A stretch of 64,000 nt of DNA from Phallus indusiatus (lineage: Eukaryota > Basidiomycota > Agaricomycetes > Phallales > Phallaceae). The notes under the pieces were generated by a model. The model did no database searches. It worked only from the letters and a program-made list of their open reading frames with translations, and was not told the DNA's origin. This document shows, in pieces, positions 37,552 through 49,558 of the stretch; the first letter of the stretch is position 1, and every line of letters begins with the position of its first letter. The DNA is taken from assembly GCA_027605045.1 (NCBI GenBank), contig JAQFWX010000017.1, positions 310,001 to 374,000 on the forward strand. Reading direction: 5' to 3'. The position numbers and the translations under genes are program-made.

Positions 37552-38271
37552 ATGTCTTTCACAGGTTCTCCCAGTGTCGATAGAGTTAAACCCTCTGTTG
37601 GCAATACCACCTCCGATCCACGGCGTGCTGCCTTCGTCTCTGTTGCTGCTACCATTAAACCTGAGCCTCGCATTAGTGCTGCGCCTAATGGACGCGCTGC
37701 AAGCAGCGGTCATCACCCCTCCATCACCCCCAACCACAACCCCGACCCCCCCACCGCTCCGAAAGCCCATTCGGCGAGTCAGCTTGCCATTGGTACTATC
37801 TCCGACCGCAGCGACCTAATTCACGTGTCACCTCGACTGCTCAGTATATTCATTGAGGAGGTTCAAACGGCGTATCAAGCGGGGTTAGATAAAGGTCGTT
37901 CTTGTGCGGTGAAGGAGATTGCGTATTTGACTCGGAAGGAGTATGAGATGGAGCTTGGCTCTCTCAGTTTTGAGCGAGGGAGTGGAGGAGGAGGAGGGGA
38001 AGGAGGGAGGAATAGGGTTGGGAGTGGAGGTGGTAATGGGAACGGGAATGGGAATGGGAATGGGAGTAGAAGCATGATTACTAGCGCTGCTGTTCACGCG
38101 GATGGTGCGGCCGGGAGTGGTGGTGCTCGGGCTGCTGCCGCTACCAGCGCCGGTACAGGAATGGAAATGAATACTATGGGTGCCACGGCGGAATCGGGTT
38201 ATCAGGCTACTCTGAATGCGAGACGAGCCCGCCGACGCCTTCAGGCGTTGAATAGGATGGCACCCTATTAA
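37552..38271 (+). CDS. Hypothetical protein with a Gly/Asn repeat (239 aa, single exon)
   Basis: Function unknown. The ATG at 37552 is the first after the TATA box; a longer in-frame extension upstream has no ATG in a suitable place. Residues 1-85 are disordered and rich in Ser, Ala and Pro. Residues about 90-145 form the only likely folded part, an amphipathic helical segment (LLSIFIEEVQTAYQAGLDKG, then VKEIAYLTRKEYEMELGSL). A Gly-rich tract follows, including an exact GGGAAT hexanucleotide run that gives alternating Gly-Asn. After an Ala-rich stretch the C-terminus is Arg-rich (NARRARRRLQALNRMAPY), which could bind nucleic acid or act as a nuclear signal. That last point is inference. No intron was found. 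Confidence 0.68.
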   Translation: MSFTGSPSVDRVKPSVGNTTSDPRRAAFVSVAATIKPEPRISAAPNGRAASSGHHPSITPNHNPDPPTAPKAHSASQLAIGTISDRSDLIHVSPRLLSIFIEEVQTAYQAGLDKGRSCAVKEIAYLTRKEYEMELGSLSFERGSGGGGGEGGRNRVGSGGGNGNGNGNGNGSRSMITSAAVHADGAAGSGGARAAAATSAGTGMEMNTMGATAESGYQATLNARRARRRLQALNRMAPY

Positions 38272-39481
38272 GTTTCATGGGAATGAAGGACTCGGAGTGT
38301 GGTCTCTTGGAACGGGATAATTGGCTAAGTTGGGAATCGATTTTTGTTTTCTAAAGTCGATGACTGGCTCAGACCGTGTTGCATTTTTTTTTGCTTCTGA
38401 ACGGTTGCGTGTGATTAGGCGACAGGTGGATGTACTTTTTTTTTTCGAAAGGTCAGGAGCCTGTTGCCGAAAACCGTTTTTGCTGATATCCTGGTGGGAG
38501 TATACACACAATCCCTGTCTGACATTTTTGAGTATCGTTCGTTCGTTTTGGTTTTTTCCTGTTTCCCCTTTTTTTGGCGTCTTTCGTTCTCTGGGCTTCG
38601 GAAACTGTGTTCTCGAAGACTTGAAATTTGTGAGTCATACGAGTTGTCGCATATATATGTTTCCGCTAATTGTTTGAAAAAAGGAAATAAACTCAATATA
38701 TATATATATATATATCGTGATTTATTTCGTTGGTTTTACTTTCTTAACCATGGTAAGAACCTCCTTTTATTCAAGTTTTTTAGCGTTTTCCTTATTCTCC
38801 GTTTCAGGCGTACAATCTCTCTAGATTGGCTCTTCACAGTTTTTTTTTTTGACTACTAAATTTTTTTTTACTGTATCTTTTCTCTTCTTTGACGTCTTCA
38901 GACATTCGTGAAAACGAAGGTATGCAAAGACGTCTTTTATTCCTAAGTTCATTATAAAATTGGAGGTTCCCTCGTATTCAAAGCTTTGAGTCCCATTACA
39001 TAAAAGCGTGGCGTGTTTCTCACTTGAAACTGTGTACGTATATAAGATATACAGTAAGTGAATAATTAACTGGTATCCATTCGTCTATCACAAATAAACT
39101 TGGAAGTCAATGATTTGTTTATTACTACTAATGTACAAACGCAAGCACTCTATAAAATGCCAATTATTACAATTTTTTTTAAAGTTCCGGTTAAATCATA
39201 CATATGGCTACCCTAAGCAGATTTTTCAAAAGAAACCAGAGAGGAGAAATCAACAAACCAAACAGCAAACAGGAAAACAAAAGCAAAACTAAGGTAGGAA
39301 ACGCATGATGGATGATTTAGTTAGTTGATTGGAATCATTGGATACACCGAAGCCGGAGCAGGTAATTAATACAAAGGGGGAACAGTAGCCTTCCTGTCGT
39401 GTGGAAACGTATGATGTATGATGGTGAAAAAAAAAAAAGAATCATGAAATGAAACCAAAAGCGAGATTGAATAATTAATCA
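38272..39481. other. Convergent intergenic region
   Basis: 3' flanks of the 239-aa gene and of the zinc-cluster gene. It contains T-runs, an AT dinucleotide tract and no supported coding sequence. Confidence 0.55.
38696..38715. repeat. AT dinucleotide microsatellite
   Basis: About ten AT units in the convergent intergenic spacer. Confidence 0.95.
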
Positions 39482-42400
39482 TTATGCGGCCAATTGATAC
39501 GTCTGGTAAAATTCAGGGGCCACTTCAAGCGGTGGCCAGCTGAAACCTGGAAGCATAGCGTGATCCCTGTTGAAATGTTTTGAATCAGTTTTGTGAGTCT
39601 TTTTGAAAAGAAATGATGGAAGACGTACCAGAAAGCTGGATTTTCAACAGCTCTCATAGCGGCTAACATATCAGAACGCGGGGGACTCGGAGGATTCGTC
39701 CCATTGAAATTCATATCCATTAAAATGTCGGGACCCGAGCCCATGTTCATAGGAACTTGCATAGTAAAATCGCTAGAGAAGAAACCAGTGGCAGTTTGTG
39801 AAGCATTATTCAGCGCTCCGCCCGTCATAGCCGCCATTGGTAACGACATGGGAGGCGGGACACTAATACCAGTACTATAGGTATTACCAGAAACACCGGT
39901 TGAGCTGGGATAGTCCATATACGATCCGGATCCATATTTATTATTATTGATCATCGTCGGAGCTGTTGGAACATTCGGTGGAGTTTCAGGTAACCGAGGA
40001 GGACTAGGATGCGATGAATCTGAGGGCTGGACGGAGCTTCGGGCGGATCGCTGACTCGAAACTTGTCTATCCAAAAGCTTGGTCAAGAATTTGGCGTATA
40101 GTTTAGGCGTGTGTCGTTCATCGATGGCCACCTCATCAGACTTTAAAACGTCAATCAAGCGTTGCACTAAATTGATGATGTCGTCCTTTTGGTGGGGGGC
40201 AAGCACCGAGGAAAATCGAGGGCGTAGCAACTGGAAACGAACAATCATTGAAGAATGTGCCGTCAGCAAAAGGATGCCGAGTTCTCCGGATTGATCCGGT
40301 AAGAGAGGAAGTAGACGAACCTTTAATAGAAATACACTGGCAAAACTTGCGAATACGAATTGCGCATCTGGAGCTGTTCTTAAACTATTGAAAGAAGAAA
40401 AAACTTGTAAGCCTTTGATAAGAAAAACAAAACAGAGGGAAACATACAATGGATGCGGGGCCATGTTGTCTACTACGATTTGCACGACCGATGAAGCAGT
40501 GTCGATGCACTAATCAACAATCAATACCCCCCCTTAAATGGCTTGATAATCAAATATACCCTTTGTAGGAATGGATCTCCCATATTTAGTCCATTTTGGA
40601 AAGCGTTTTGAAATCGGAATGAAAGGATCACAAGGCGCGAATAGGCGTTCGCTCTAATTTAGTTGTTAAGACATCAAGCCTATCTGGGCTTTTTAAGGGG
40701 CAGAACTTACAATCGTAGAAGTTCTATTCGATATTTGCAATGGAGACCTAAAAGAGGAATAAGGTCATTTTTTAGTTGATTTTCGTAACATGTTGTACTC
40801 TTTTGAGACGTACTGGAGCTATCCGAGTCTTCGGCAAAACGAGGCTCCCACTCAGCCCAATGATCAAGCAATTCTTCTTCATATTTTGCGGTTACGGCTT
40901 CAAAATCGCAAGTCTGTTTCAAAACCATCAGTAACCTGGTGAAAAAGAACCTGTTAATTTAGCGAAGACGTACCTTATTCAATCCTGTAGGTTGATTCGG
41001 ATCCGAATAGATAGCCGCATGGAATTTGGCCATAACTCTCAACAACTGGGTATACCCATTCAAATGAATGTCGTAATTGAAGTCGGTATTCTTGTACCAA
41101 AATTTGGAATGGCTTGCGATATAATCGTCCTTGATTGTGGAGGGCTTTCCAAATTGGGTAGATGTTGAGCGATCCAGGTTATAACAATTGATCCAAATTC
41201 TGATCCGATTAGCCGCTTCGCGCCGTTGTTGTTCATTTGTAACCTTCACGGTTAATGAACGGTGAAGATTGAGATCAGTGGCCATTCTATTGTATATAAA
41301 TTGTTAGGATAAACTTTTTTTTTTCTGATATACGTGTAACGTACCTGATTGCAACACCGAGCATCAACCATCCTCGATCCTCTTCCCACGTGGTAGAAGG
41401 AACAGGATACAAACTTAGTAGGATATAACCAGCTACAAGTTCCGGAGACTTGAGTCCAGATACGAGAGCCTGACCGGCTTCAATCTTTGCGAAGTTCATC
41501 ATTGTTGGATACAAATCTGGTCGTTCAGTCAGGTATCTTGATGCAATGGCACATACTTTGAAGGGGCAAATCAGTATATTATCAAATGGATAACAACGGG
41601 AAAAGATCATCGTTACTCACTGACTGTAAAAAGGAATGGCGAGCGCCAATATGTCATTTGCGCAGTATAGATCTTGGGGTCGAGCAATGAAACTGAGAGC
41701 TATCAGGCAAAAAGAACCCGTTAGGCACATCAAGGATCTGCCAATAACTGATGGTGTACCTACATTCATTCGGTTGAAATAGCTGATATAACGTCAATCA
41801 GATATTATTCAAATGCCGGTATACTGTGAAATCGACACACATTTCAAATAATTTGTCGACTTCTCTGGCAGTTACTAAACCTTGCGAGAAGAATTTGGGG
41901 GGTGGCTGACGTTCTCGAACGGACCATCTTCTTGCAGGGTCTGTGCTCATTCCTGGAAATCAAGAATACAAACTTGAGAAAGGGTGCTGCAAAGCATAAA
42001 AATGATAAGCGTCTTTTTTGATTGCTTACCAGGTCTGAAATATCCTGGATGGGCAATACCGACGCCTTGCTGGTCATTTCCGGTGTTCTGTTCTTCATCA
42101 CGGTTGGCGCCCATAGATACAGCACCGCTGGCAATGAGGCCGATGGGATGTAACGTGCCCCCGACAACAGGACTCTTCGTAGTCAACGAATGCCCACCGT
42201 CTGTGATGGCTGAAGGACTCAATGCGGAAGAACCGTTTTCAACTACATCATCGGATAAGTCTTCGTCCCCACTGTCTTCGTCTGAAGCCTCGCCGGCATT
42301 AACAGCTGTGGGTTCTAGGTCCTCCACGGCACCTTTCGAATGAGCTTTGGCCTCCTGTATCCAAAGTTGAAGATCCTCGGGCATAGGCTGATTGACTTCC

Positions 42401-43476
42401 TCCACTTGATTGGGTGCCTCTCCCTGAGGAGACGAGGCATTTTCTTGTGAGCCGGTTCCATTATTATTGCTAATAGATATCCCATTTAGCCGCGCGCGAA
42501 GATCGGAGATCTCAGCTTCTTGTTGTCGAATTTGTTTGATAAGGTCTTCTCTTTTTCTATAGAAAGGCGCTCGGATGTCAGTTTATGCAATTTTGATTGC
42601 CTAATGTATTCTCGAAATTGCTTACGGGGGAGGACGTCGTGGCTTACGGCCGGTCACTATGCATTGCTTGCGACTTGATCGGCACCGGTTACAAGTTGTT
42701 GGATCTTGTGTGAATTCGCATTTGACCTATGGGAATCAGAGGGTGAAAAAAAGTGAAGGTCATCAATAAGTGCGGTTAATTGCTAATTCTAAATCACCTA
42801 CTTTGAGTCCCTTACAGTGTTGGCAAGCCCCTTGACTATAAACACGTGTTCAAAAAGAAGCAAAATATGGGAGGAAAAAAATGAATGAATGAAACGATGC
42901 TTACGGGCGACGTTTTGCAGCCTCGATTTGAGGGTCGTCTTCCTCTGAATCGTCACCGTATCTTGGTCGCTTTGGTCCTTGTCTAGCTACCCAATCGGGG
43001 GTAGGCGGTTGATAAGGCTGGTTATGCATGGGAATAGGAAACTGTTGTTGTTGATGGAACTGTTGATGGGGAGGCTGAGACGGGGGACGCATGGATTGGT
43101 TGTTATAATCCATCGAGTTAAACGTTGAAAGCATGGGATTTTGAGATGAAGGGAGGTTGTTTGAAGGAATCTGGATGGGCTGATCTGGATTAAAGCCGAA
43201 GGCCTCGCCAACAGCAGAGAATGAACCGGGATCTGAGTAAACGTTGGAATTGTTGAATGCAGGGAAGTTAGAGGATGCAGGTGCAGACGGATATGAAGAT
43301 CTTTGCTGTTCCGGGGAGGTGATATATTGAGAAGGGTGGCTGGGATAAGGGTTGGATGGGGTGTTTGTCGGATACATTGTAGGAGTAGTTATAGTAGGTG
43401 TTAGCTGAGGAAAGAGCTGTTCATCCGCAAGTGAATATTCCAAATCTGTGTAGTATGATGGGATAGATCCTATCAT
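39482..43476 (-). CDS. Zn2Cys6 transcription factor with fungal middle homology region (1,003 aa, 16 exons)
   Basis: Nuclear DNA-binding regulator; target genes unknown. Exons: 43476-42905, 42835-42802, 42726-42626, 42556-42030, 41952-41841, 41782-41764, 41699-41621, 41555-41345, 41286-40974, 40913-40814, 40747-40711, 40653-40560, 40509-40448, 40384-40321, 40230-39629, 39566-39482 (3,012 nt, all phases close). Residues 1-190 are Pro/Ser/Gln-rich with a basic stretch (GPKRPR). The zinc cluster has cysteines at 195, 198, 205, 214, 217 and 224 (C-x2-C-x6-C-x8-C-x2-C-x6-C), followed by a likely coiled coil (KREDLIKQIRQQEAEISDLR). The middle homology region is clear: KFFSQGLVTAREVDKLFE, SPFLFTVICAIASRYLTERP, YPVPSTTWEEDRGWLMLG. 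The tail is disordered and ends with a hydrophobic segment (HAMLPGFSWPP) that could be an activation motif. Exon 6 is only 19 nt. It resembles large basidiomycete PriB-like regulators, though I am not certain of the subgroup. Confidence 0.92.
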
Positions 43477-45732
43477 CTATTAATTGGAGTTTATAAACCC
43501 TTTTAGTTCTTCTGGGCGGACTGCTTGTGCGCTGGCCTGTGGTTGATTCGTTGTGGAAAAGAGAGGAACGAATACTGCACGGAGTTTAAAAACGAGCACG
43601 AAAAGAAGCGCCGGCTTCTTGGTTCGGACGGAGTATGATGATGGCACAAATTACTGAGTATATTTTCAGTATGACGGGACTTGCTCGTTCCCGAAGCGAT
43701 GATCCTCTGTTTTAACAAAAGGACACTGTATGCACCGCGCTGTCACGGGTACGGCAGCGTTGATTAACCGGAACAATGTGCACTTCTGCATTAGGTTTGT
43801 TTTTCAAAATACCTCGCCTACGATGATACCCTGATCCTGTAATAAAATTCTAGTCCCCCTGGTGATTTCTCAACAGGGCATTCATTGCCTAATCTGTGAG
43901 TCGATCGCCCTATTAGTAGTTAGCCCATCCCTTCATTGTCATTCGTTGCCCACCTCGATTCTTTTCTCGGTACCTTCTATTCAACCCCGCATAACTGGCT
44001 TCTCACCACACGCAAAATTAGCTGTTGTTTTTCGAAAAAATCTTTGAATCTATCTCTACAAAATAGCGCTTACTGCACTCAACTTTTGATTAACTGCTTA
44101 ATAATTACACAAGGGAAGACGCTGGGAAACACGGTAATTGAAGATCCCAGCCCGAGCTCGGGAAAATGGGGCAGTTCTAACGGGATATTAAGGACGTCAT
44201 TATAATTAATGACCAACTTGGGAGAGCATTGCCATTCTATTGATTTGTTAGCTAAACGTGAGGGAAGAGCTGCTCGGATGGGCTCGCTTCGAGGGGCGGC
44301 CATGCTGAACCATCACGGAGATTCAACTCCTCCGTGCACTTCTTCCGTCATGGATCACAAAACCGGTGTCTAACGACTTATACTATACGCTTCTTTTCCC
44401 TTCTTTTTCTTACATTATCACGACTAAAAAAGCATTTTTCCTTTTAAACTGTAAAAGCGGGGATGCTTGAATTTGGTAATAGCAAGTCATCAGAGGATCA
44501 ATTTAAGAGTCTTCTCTGAAACGAGCCTATTCCGTGACCGATGATCCTAAAATATCACTTCTCGGCCTGTTACTGAAGTTTCTCTGCAATACTCTCGAGT
44601 TACCGACTAAGCTTTGTAACGCCGTCGGATGTCTTTCCTTTTGTAGCACTTTGAGCCAATCCGAGATAGGGCCGTCGTTTCACTACTTGCGTAAATATGT
44701 GGGTATTTTTCACCACTCAAGCTTTATCGCTAATAAAGATTTAATCCGAGCGAAAAGGAATATACGGTCTTAACAAAATCGCCGTGAAAATCCATGCTGG
44801 GCCTACGGCGTCGACGGATTATGTCCGTTGGGGCTCACTGCCACCTCTAAACCTGAGAACCACTCCGCTCATATACTTGCAGAAGGTCTGGTATCGAAGG
44901 GTTATTCGAGGTCTAATTCCGTTAGTGAACAGCAAGCAATAACAAACCTGGTGGTAAGCACCCCGTTTAAGAGATGAGCATCCGGATCCCGGAAACAATG
45001 TATTGCCAACGGACTTGATCGAAATACCCCCAACCAGTGTTATGTTTTTCAGTGATAGATCATGATTTTCAGTACAGGATCAATGCTTTTTTTAAAATTC
45101 CAAGGAAAGTCAATTGAGTAACCTGAGTACTGTAAAAGATTCATATTAGGGACGATTCTATCATGTGCCTAGGATGTCCTCTGATTGCAAATCTAATTTA
45201 AACCAGCCAATAAAAATGCTTAAAAATTGCGCTTATTTGATTCTGGATTAAGCCACGAGTACTTGCATGTGTACGACAAGGTACACCACCGGGAAACCAC
45301 TTTCGAGGACATAAGAAACCTCCGTCGTTGTTTTTTTTTCGCTTAGGTATAAAAAATTAGCCACTCCCATGGCATTCTGAAAATTCTCGGATAATTGGAG
45401 TAGACATGCCTGCGCCACTGGACTCCATTTAGCATTACCAGTGCTGCGACGAGTGGCAGTGAGGAGTGAGGGGTTCAAATCAAATTTCAACGAAACTATT
45501 TAGCGGTGAACGTACTCCACCTTGGAGTACGATGAATCAACATGCGTAAAAAATATCCCGTAGTTATCAATATTTTTGAGAGTCGTAGCTACAGGTGCAA
45601 TCGGTAGTGCAAGTATCCTTACGCCGAACAGGAATAACTTTCGGCATCAGCTAAGGTCACCTATTACTAAGCTAGAGTCACGTGCCAGTATGTCACGCAT
45701 GTCACGTATAAGTCACGTATCGGCGACTCAAC
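43477..45732. other. Intergenic region upstream of the zinc-cluster gene
   Basis: Promoter and 5' flank of the regulator, then AT-rich DNA with short frames only. Nothing supported. Confidence 0.5.
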
Positions 45733-45738
45733 TATAAA
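45733..45738 (+). promoter_or_regulatory. TATA-like element before the 45.8-kb orphan gene
   Basis: TATAAA, 47 bp upstream of the ATG at 45780. Confidence 0.4.
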
Positions 45739-45779
45739 CCGAGAGCCGCAGTCAAACCTTAAAAACAAATATCGATATC

Positions 45780-46742
45780 ATGTCAAGCTTTCTTCTTTCA
45801 AGTCTTCTTGGCTTCCAAACAAAAAATCCTCTCAAGATGCTTGAAAAGAGGATCAAACTAAAGCTCACGGACCTTCCTTATATATCCAAACTGTTCCTCC
45901 ACATTCCGACCTCGGACCCACCCGGCAATTGCGATGCTAATCTCAATACGTGGCAAAACAGCAATTCAAACATCAAGTGTTTATACTTGTTCGAAAATAT
46001 AGCCTTTATTCTGTCAAATATTCAAACATTCACTTCAGAAGCACTTCTACAGGTTGCGCACCTCGACGGAGCATGATAATACAAGGATTAATATCCCGTG
46101 ACTGCTATCTCGACACGACATTCCAGCGTCATGAAACCTTATACGAAAATACATTTCTCAGCAGTCTCCATAAATAAGATTTTCCTCGAATCCAAAAATA
46201 GTTCTGGGAATATCAATGTGGAGGAAGTTCAGGTGAGAGTGCTTGGCCTTCACAAGCTGTGGCGCATCCGTGATTCCATCGTACCAACTAGTACTCCAGA
46301 TAAGGACTGTCGGAATGGAAGTTAGACGTTTCCAAACTTTCCTTCTTTCGTCTAGGAAGCCTAGCAATTAACGCTAATGATCCTCTCTTAGAATATCTCT
46401 CGGGCAGTTGAAGAAGCCTCGAGAGTGCGGATTCAAATTCTGTTTATAAACTCTCAGAACAGAGTTCTAGCGCCGGTTCTTCAGCTTCAAAGAACCATTA
46501 ATATATCTGGAGTTACGATGAACACCCAAGGCACAATGTTTATGCGGCTTTATCTAACGAATCATCCTGTCAGTGATCGTCAGGTGATCAGAGCATTGAG
46601 CAAAGGTGCCTCCGCAAAACGTGTGGTGAGCATTATCGAACAAATTATATCCATTGAAAGGTATTTGCAAGTCGCGAAACAGCCATTAATTTCCACTAGC
46701 GATCTTCTTCCTTACTTCCCTCCGGTCATGAAACCGCAGTAG
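45780..46742 (+). CDS. Probable multi-exon orphan gene, internal exon borders unresolved
   Basis: Not recognised. A 98-codon frame opens with a true ATG just downstream of a TATA element (MSSFLLSSLLGFQTKNPLKM, then TDLPYISKLFLHIPTSDPPG). Two further open segments lie downstream in the same reading frame: about 46131-46232, ending at a CAG|GTGAGA donor, and about 46392-46742, which follows a CTCTTAG acceptor and includes SRAVEEASRVRIQILFINSQ and a stop at 46740-46742. The donor/acceptor pair 46233/46391 is consistent in phase, but the junction between the first two segments is ambiguous. The result would be a helical, hydrophilic protein without a clear signal peptide. It may instead be two genes or a decayed one. 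Confidence 0.35.
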
Positions 46743-47653
46743 AAACCAATGAAATCCCCATACCTTCCAGCGGAACATACTTTCATCAGTCGGGCTGATC
46801 TCTCCACGACTGACAAATGCATTCTCAATATGTACACGAGTTTAGTTTTACCATGAATGAACTTGTGAGAAGTTAGCTATGTCCGCTGTCGCTGCGTCGC
46901 GTACTGTTTTTCAAATTCAAAGCCGTGTGATTGAAGAATTTTCAAAAAATCTGTTGAGTACATGGCGTACAGCGCAACTCAAAGCGCCCACGCTTATAGT
47001 TAGTTCGCACGACACGTCTGAAGTTTGTTTGAACTTCAGGTCAGAATCAGGTGCGCCTTCTATTTGTCATAGTCATTCATATAATATATATAAAAATTTT
47101 CCTTTGAACTTCAGGCTTGCTGCCTTCAGTTGCGCCGGAATAATATAAACTGTTGTTAGAATCCCATGATTGAGACAGTGAAGTGTCAGAGCAATTTCGA
47201 TGTTTGCTGCCGAGAGATCTAGTAGTAAATAAGCACTTTTATTGAGAATCATTATACTATGACGAACTGCCTTACTCCGTAAAATAACTCATGGAAACGA
47301 CTTGCCTGCTGTGAAAGCTGCAGTAAACGACCGAACTTGTAAAAAAAACATCACGAACTGAAATCCACACGCCGGGGTCTCGTATTAGCTTCCTTTATGC
47401 AAAGCAATACCTTGAAGTTGTATCCCATTGGGTCCGTATTGGATTATAAGATGTATTTAGGGTAGAAATAGACGTAATAGATCGTAAAGTTGACGTTAAC
47501 ACGATACAACACGGCACACACGATACAGCGCGACACAGCACAAAATGGGTGGAGGACAAAAGCTCGAGTCTTATTATGTAATCTACTGAATACATTATAT
47601 AGCCCGAACTACTAAAATCCAACAGTCCGTCGTAGTCAATGTAGTACAGCAGC
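46743..47653. other. Intergenic region
   Basis: AT-rich. An 89-codon frame at 46879 has a true ATG but no other support. A TATATA site at 47596-47601 precedes the next frame by about 55 bp. Confidence 0.45.
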
Positions 47654-48136
47654 ATGATTAAAGAGGTTCAAATCAACCCACTCAGGCTTGAGTGTTTCAA
47701 GCGTCGGGTAAAAGAAAACTCCATTAGCGCCGATACACCAGAATCCCGACGTTGCTCACCTCACCTCCGAGTCAGCGAACTTCTTTGCTACGCCTTGCCC
47801 TGGAACCTCGTTGTATACGTCAAGGATTTTTTATCACAAAATGGGCCGAAATGGAAATTTTCGCAAAAATATCTACAAATCAAGAGGAACTTTTTAGTAA
47901 CAACATCCCCCAAAGAAATGCTGCGAATCGCTCGGTTCCAACCCTCGACGAAATACGATGCCGGCAACTTCAATCTATTCTCTGGCGATGAGGAGTATAC
48001 AAGTAGGCTGATGAAACAGGCGTTGTCATCATCCCTCAATAACGATATCAAGGAGATCAAACCCAGAAACGCAATCCGTCAAATAGCTACTCAGTCGCCT
48101 TTTATTAGCGCACTTTGTACGTCGTACGCTACTTGA
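47654..48136 (+). CDS. Possible single-exon orphan protein (160 aa)
   Basis: Uninterrupted frame with a true ATG 53 bp after a TATATA element. The product is basic and soluble, without signal peptide, membrane segment or known motif; it contains Lys/Arg-rich segments such as RLECFKRRVKEN and KWKFSQKYLQIKRNF. The length is more than expected by chance in DNA this AT-rich, and it lies tail-to-tail with the terpene synthase (204 bp between the stop codons). It may be an unexpressed frame. Confidence 0.38.
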   Translation: MIKEVQINPLRLECFKRRVKENSISADTPESRRCSPHLRVSELLCYALPWNLVVYVKDFLSQNGPKWKFSQKYLQIKRNFLVTTSPKEMLRIARFQPSTKYDAGNFNLFSGDEEYTSRLMKQALSSSLNNDIKEIKPRNAIRQIATQSPFISALCTSYAT

Positions 48137-48340
48137 TAACTCAATACTTCTCTTCTTTCAAATTAGAGCAGCTTTCCATGCGTAGTGAACATACAAGCAC
48201 CAAAATAAATTGCTTGTCAGCATGTGGATAATTCGCGGCTCTAAAACAGACCACGTTACTGCGTGCGCATCGGGTATGAAAATGATTATAAGTTAATTTT
48301 GATGTCTAATACAAAACAATAGTACAAGGTCCTTTGGTTA

Positions 48341-49491
48341 TCAATAACACGAAGTTTTGGTATTTTCCTTCCGTTGAGGTAACAGCTTTACCACGCGCGT
48401 CTTTCTAATCTTCAAACCCTCTTCTCCAAAGTATCGACTCGACATGTATCCCCACTCAAAACATGCGATCATATAGTTTTCTAAGCCTTTAATATATCGT
48501 CTAAGGTCCCTATCAATCTGATTTCCCCATGACGGTAATTGCTTCTTCTGCATCTCGAATTTGTCTAAAGTGTCGAAACACTTGTCTCCCACCGCGTTGA
48601 TAGCCTCTTGAAGTCCCATGTCATATTGTCTCATGAAAAGGACGACGAGATTGTAGGTGTCTTCGCGAGCTTGTTCTTTGTTATAGGAATAAACGTCCTA
48701 AGCATTCGTAAGTCATATTCGTGTCTAAACAGATAGAATGTTTACATACGTTGCCCCATGTGCAAAAGTCGTTAGCGCATTCCTTCAACGATTGTACTAT
48801 GGGATGTTCCATGACTTCGTTTGGAAAATCAACGTGAAGGGTATACTCCAGGAAATCAAATAGCGGTTTGAAGGCGCTGCTATCTCTTCTTATCTCGATG
48901 TATTCCTCGATGTCTGGTATTATATTATCCTGTCGGTGAATGGCTTGGGTATATCTTGCTTCTAAAAACAATCCCATATTTTCAATGAACCGAGTAAGAA
49001 AACCGAGGGAGGCATTAGGAAGGCACTGGTTCCAGAATCTGTCATAAATGAACACGACGTTAGGACGCTGTCCAGTTTGTCCGCCCGGCCACGCAAAGTA
49101 AATCAACGTACTGTCGCGTCAATTTGTGCAACGGAAGTTCAACCGAACCCTTCGGTTCTTTTGGTACCGCAAACGCATTCATCATAAGGTCAGCCATTGC
49201 TTTGTTTGCCTGTAAATCCAGATCGTCCGTAACGTCTCCGTAATATAGGATCAAGTGCATGAGGTCGCAACTTCTTTGAAAACTTTCGTCGTCTGTGTCG
49301 ATGTACACAAATGCACAAAGTTTTCCGGCCATAAGCATCTTGAGCTTTTTTTCTTGTTTAGGACTGAAATTTGGGAAGGCATTCCGGTACCAATTTTCTG
49401 ATAATGCTGCGAGACGGTCACCGCGAGGATGGATTTGTAGCTTGTATGGGCATTGGGAGATGAAGTCGGGAATTATGAAAGAAGACAGCAT
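48341..49491 (-). CDS. Class I sesquiterpene synthase-like protein with altered Asp-rich motif (341 aa, three exons)
   Basis: Terpene cyclase fold of the basidiomycete sesquiterpene synthase family, which normally cyclises farnesyl diphosphate using three Mg ions. Exons are 49491-49112, 49038-48750 and 48697-48341 (1,026 nt; phases 2, then 0). The ATG at 49491 is the first true ATG; the frame could extend upstream only through a TTG codon. The length and order of motifs match the family: IPDFISQCPY near the start, CDLMHLILYY before the metal site, YIEIRRDSS in the middle, an intact NSE triad N223-D224-x2-S227-x2-K230-E231 (NDVYSYNKE), and the C-terminal R311-Y312. The first metal motif, normally D-(D/E)-x-x-D, reads G85-D86-V87-T88-D89, so its leading aspartate is glycine. 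The NSE asparagine and aspartate codons are split between exons 2 and 3. A TATA box lies about 60 bp upstream. Activity is therefore uncertain; the gene is otherwise unbroken. Confidence 0.88.
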
Positions 49492-49550
49492 TTTCAAAGA
49501 GAAGGGGAAGTGTAAAGATGCTGATTGAGAAAATTGGCTGAGTGTTCCCT

Positions 49551-49558
49551 CATTTATA
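49551..49558 (-). promoter_or_regulatory. TATA box of the terpene synthase
   Basis: TATAAATG on the minus strand, 60 bp before the ATG at 49491. Confidence 0.5.

Noticed and set aside
40321..40485. Continuous open frame across two introns of the zinc-cluster gene (40485 onward)
   Set aside because: Family alignment (HPFLRTAPDAQ and FLLK-LLRPRF) needs the introns at 40447-40385 and 40320-40231 removed; the read-through residues match nothing.
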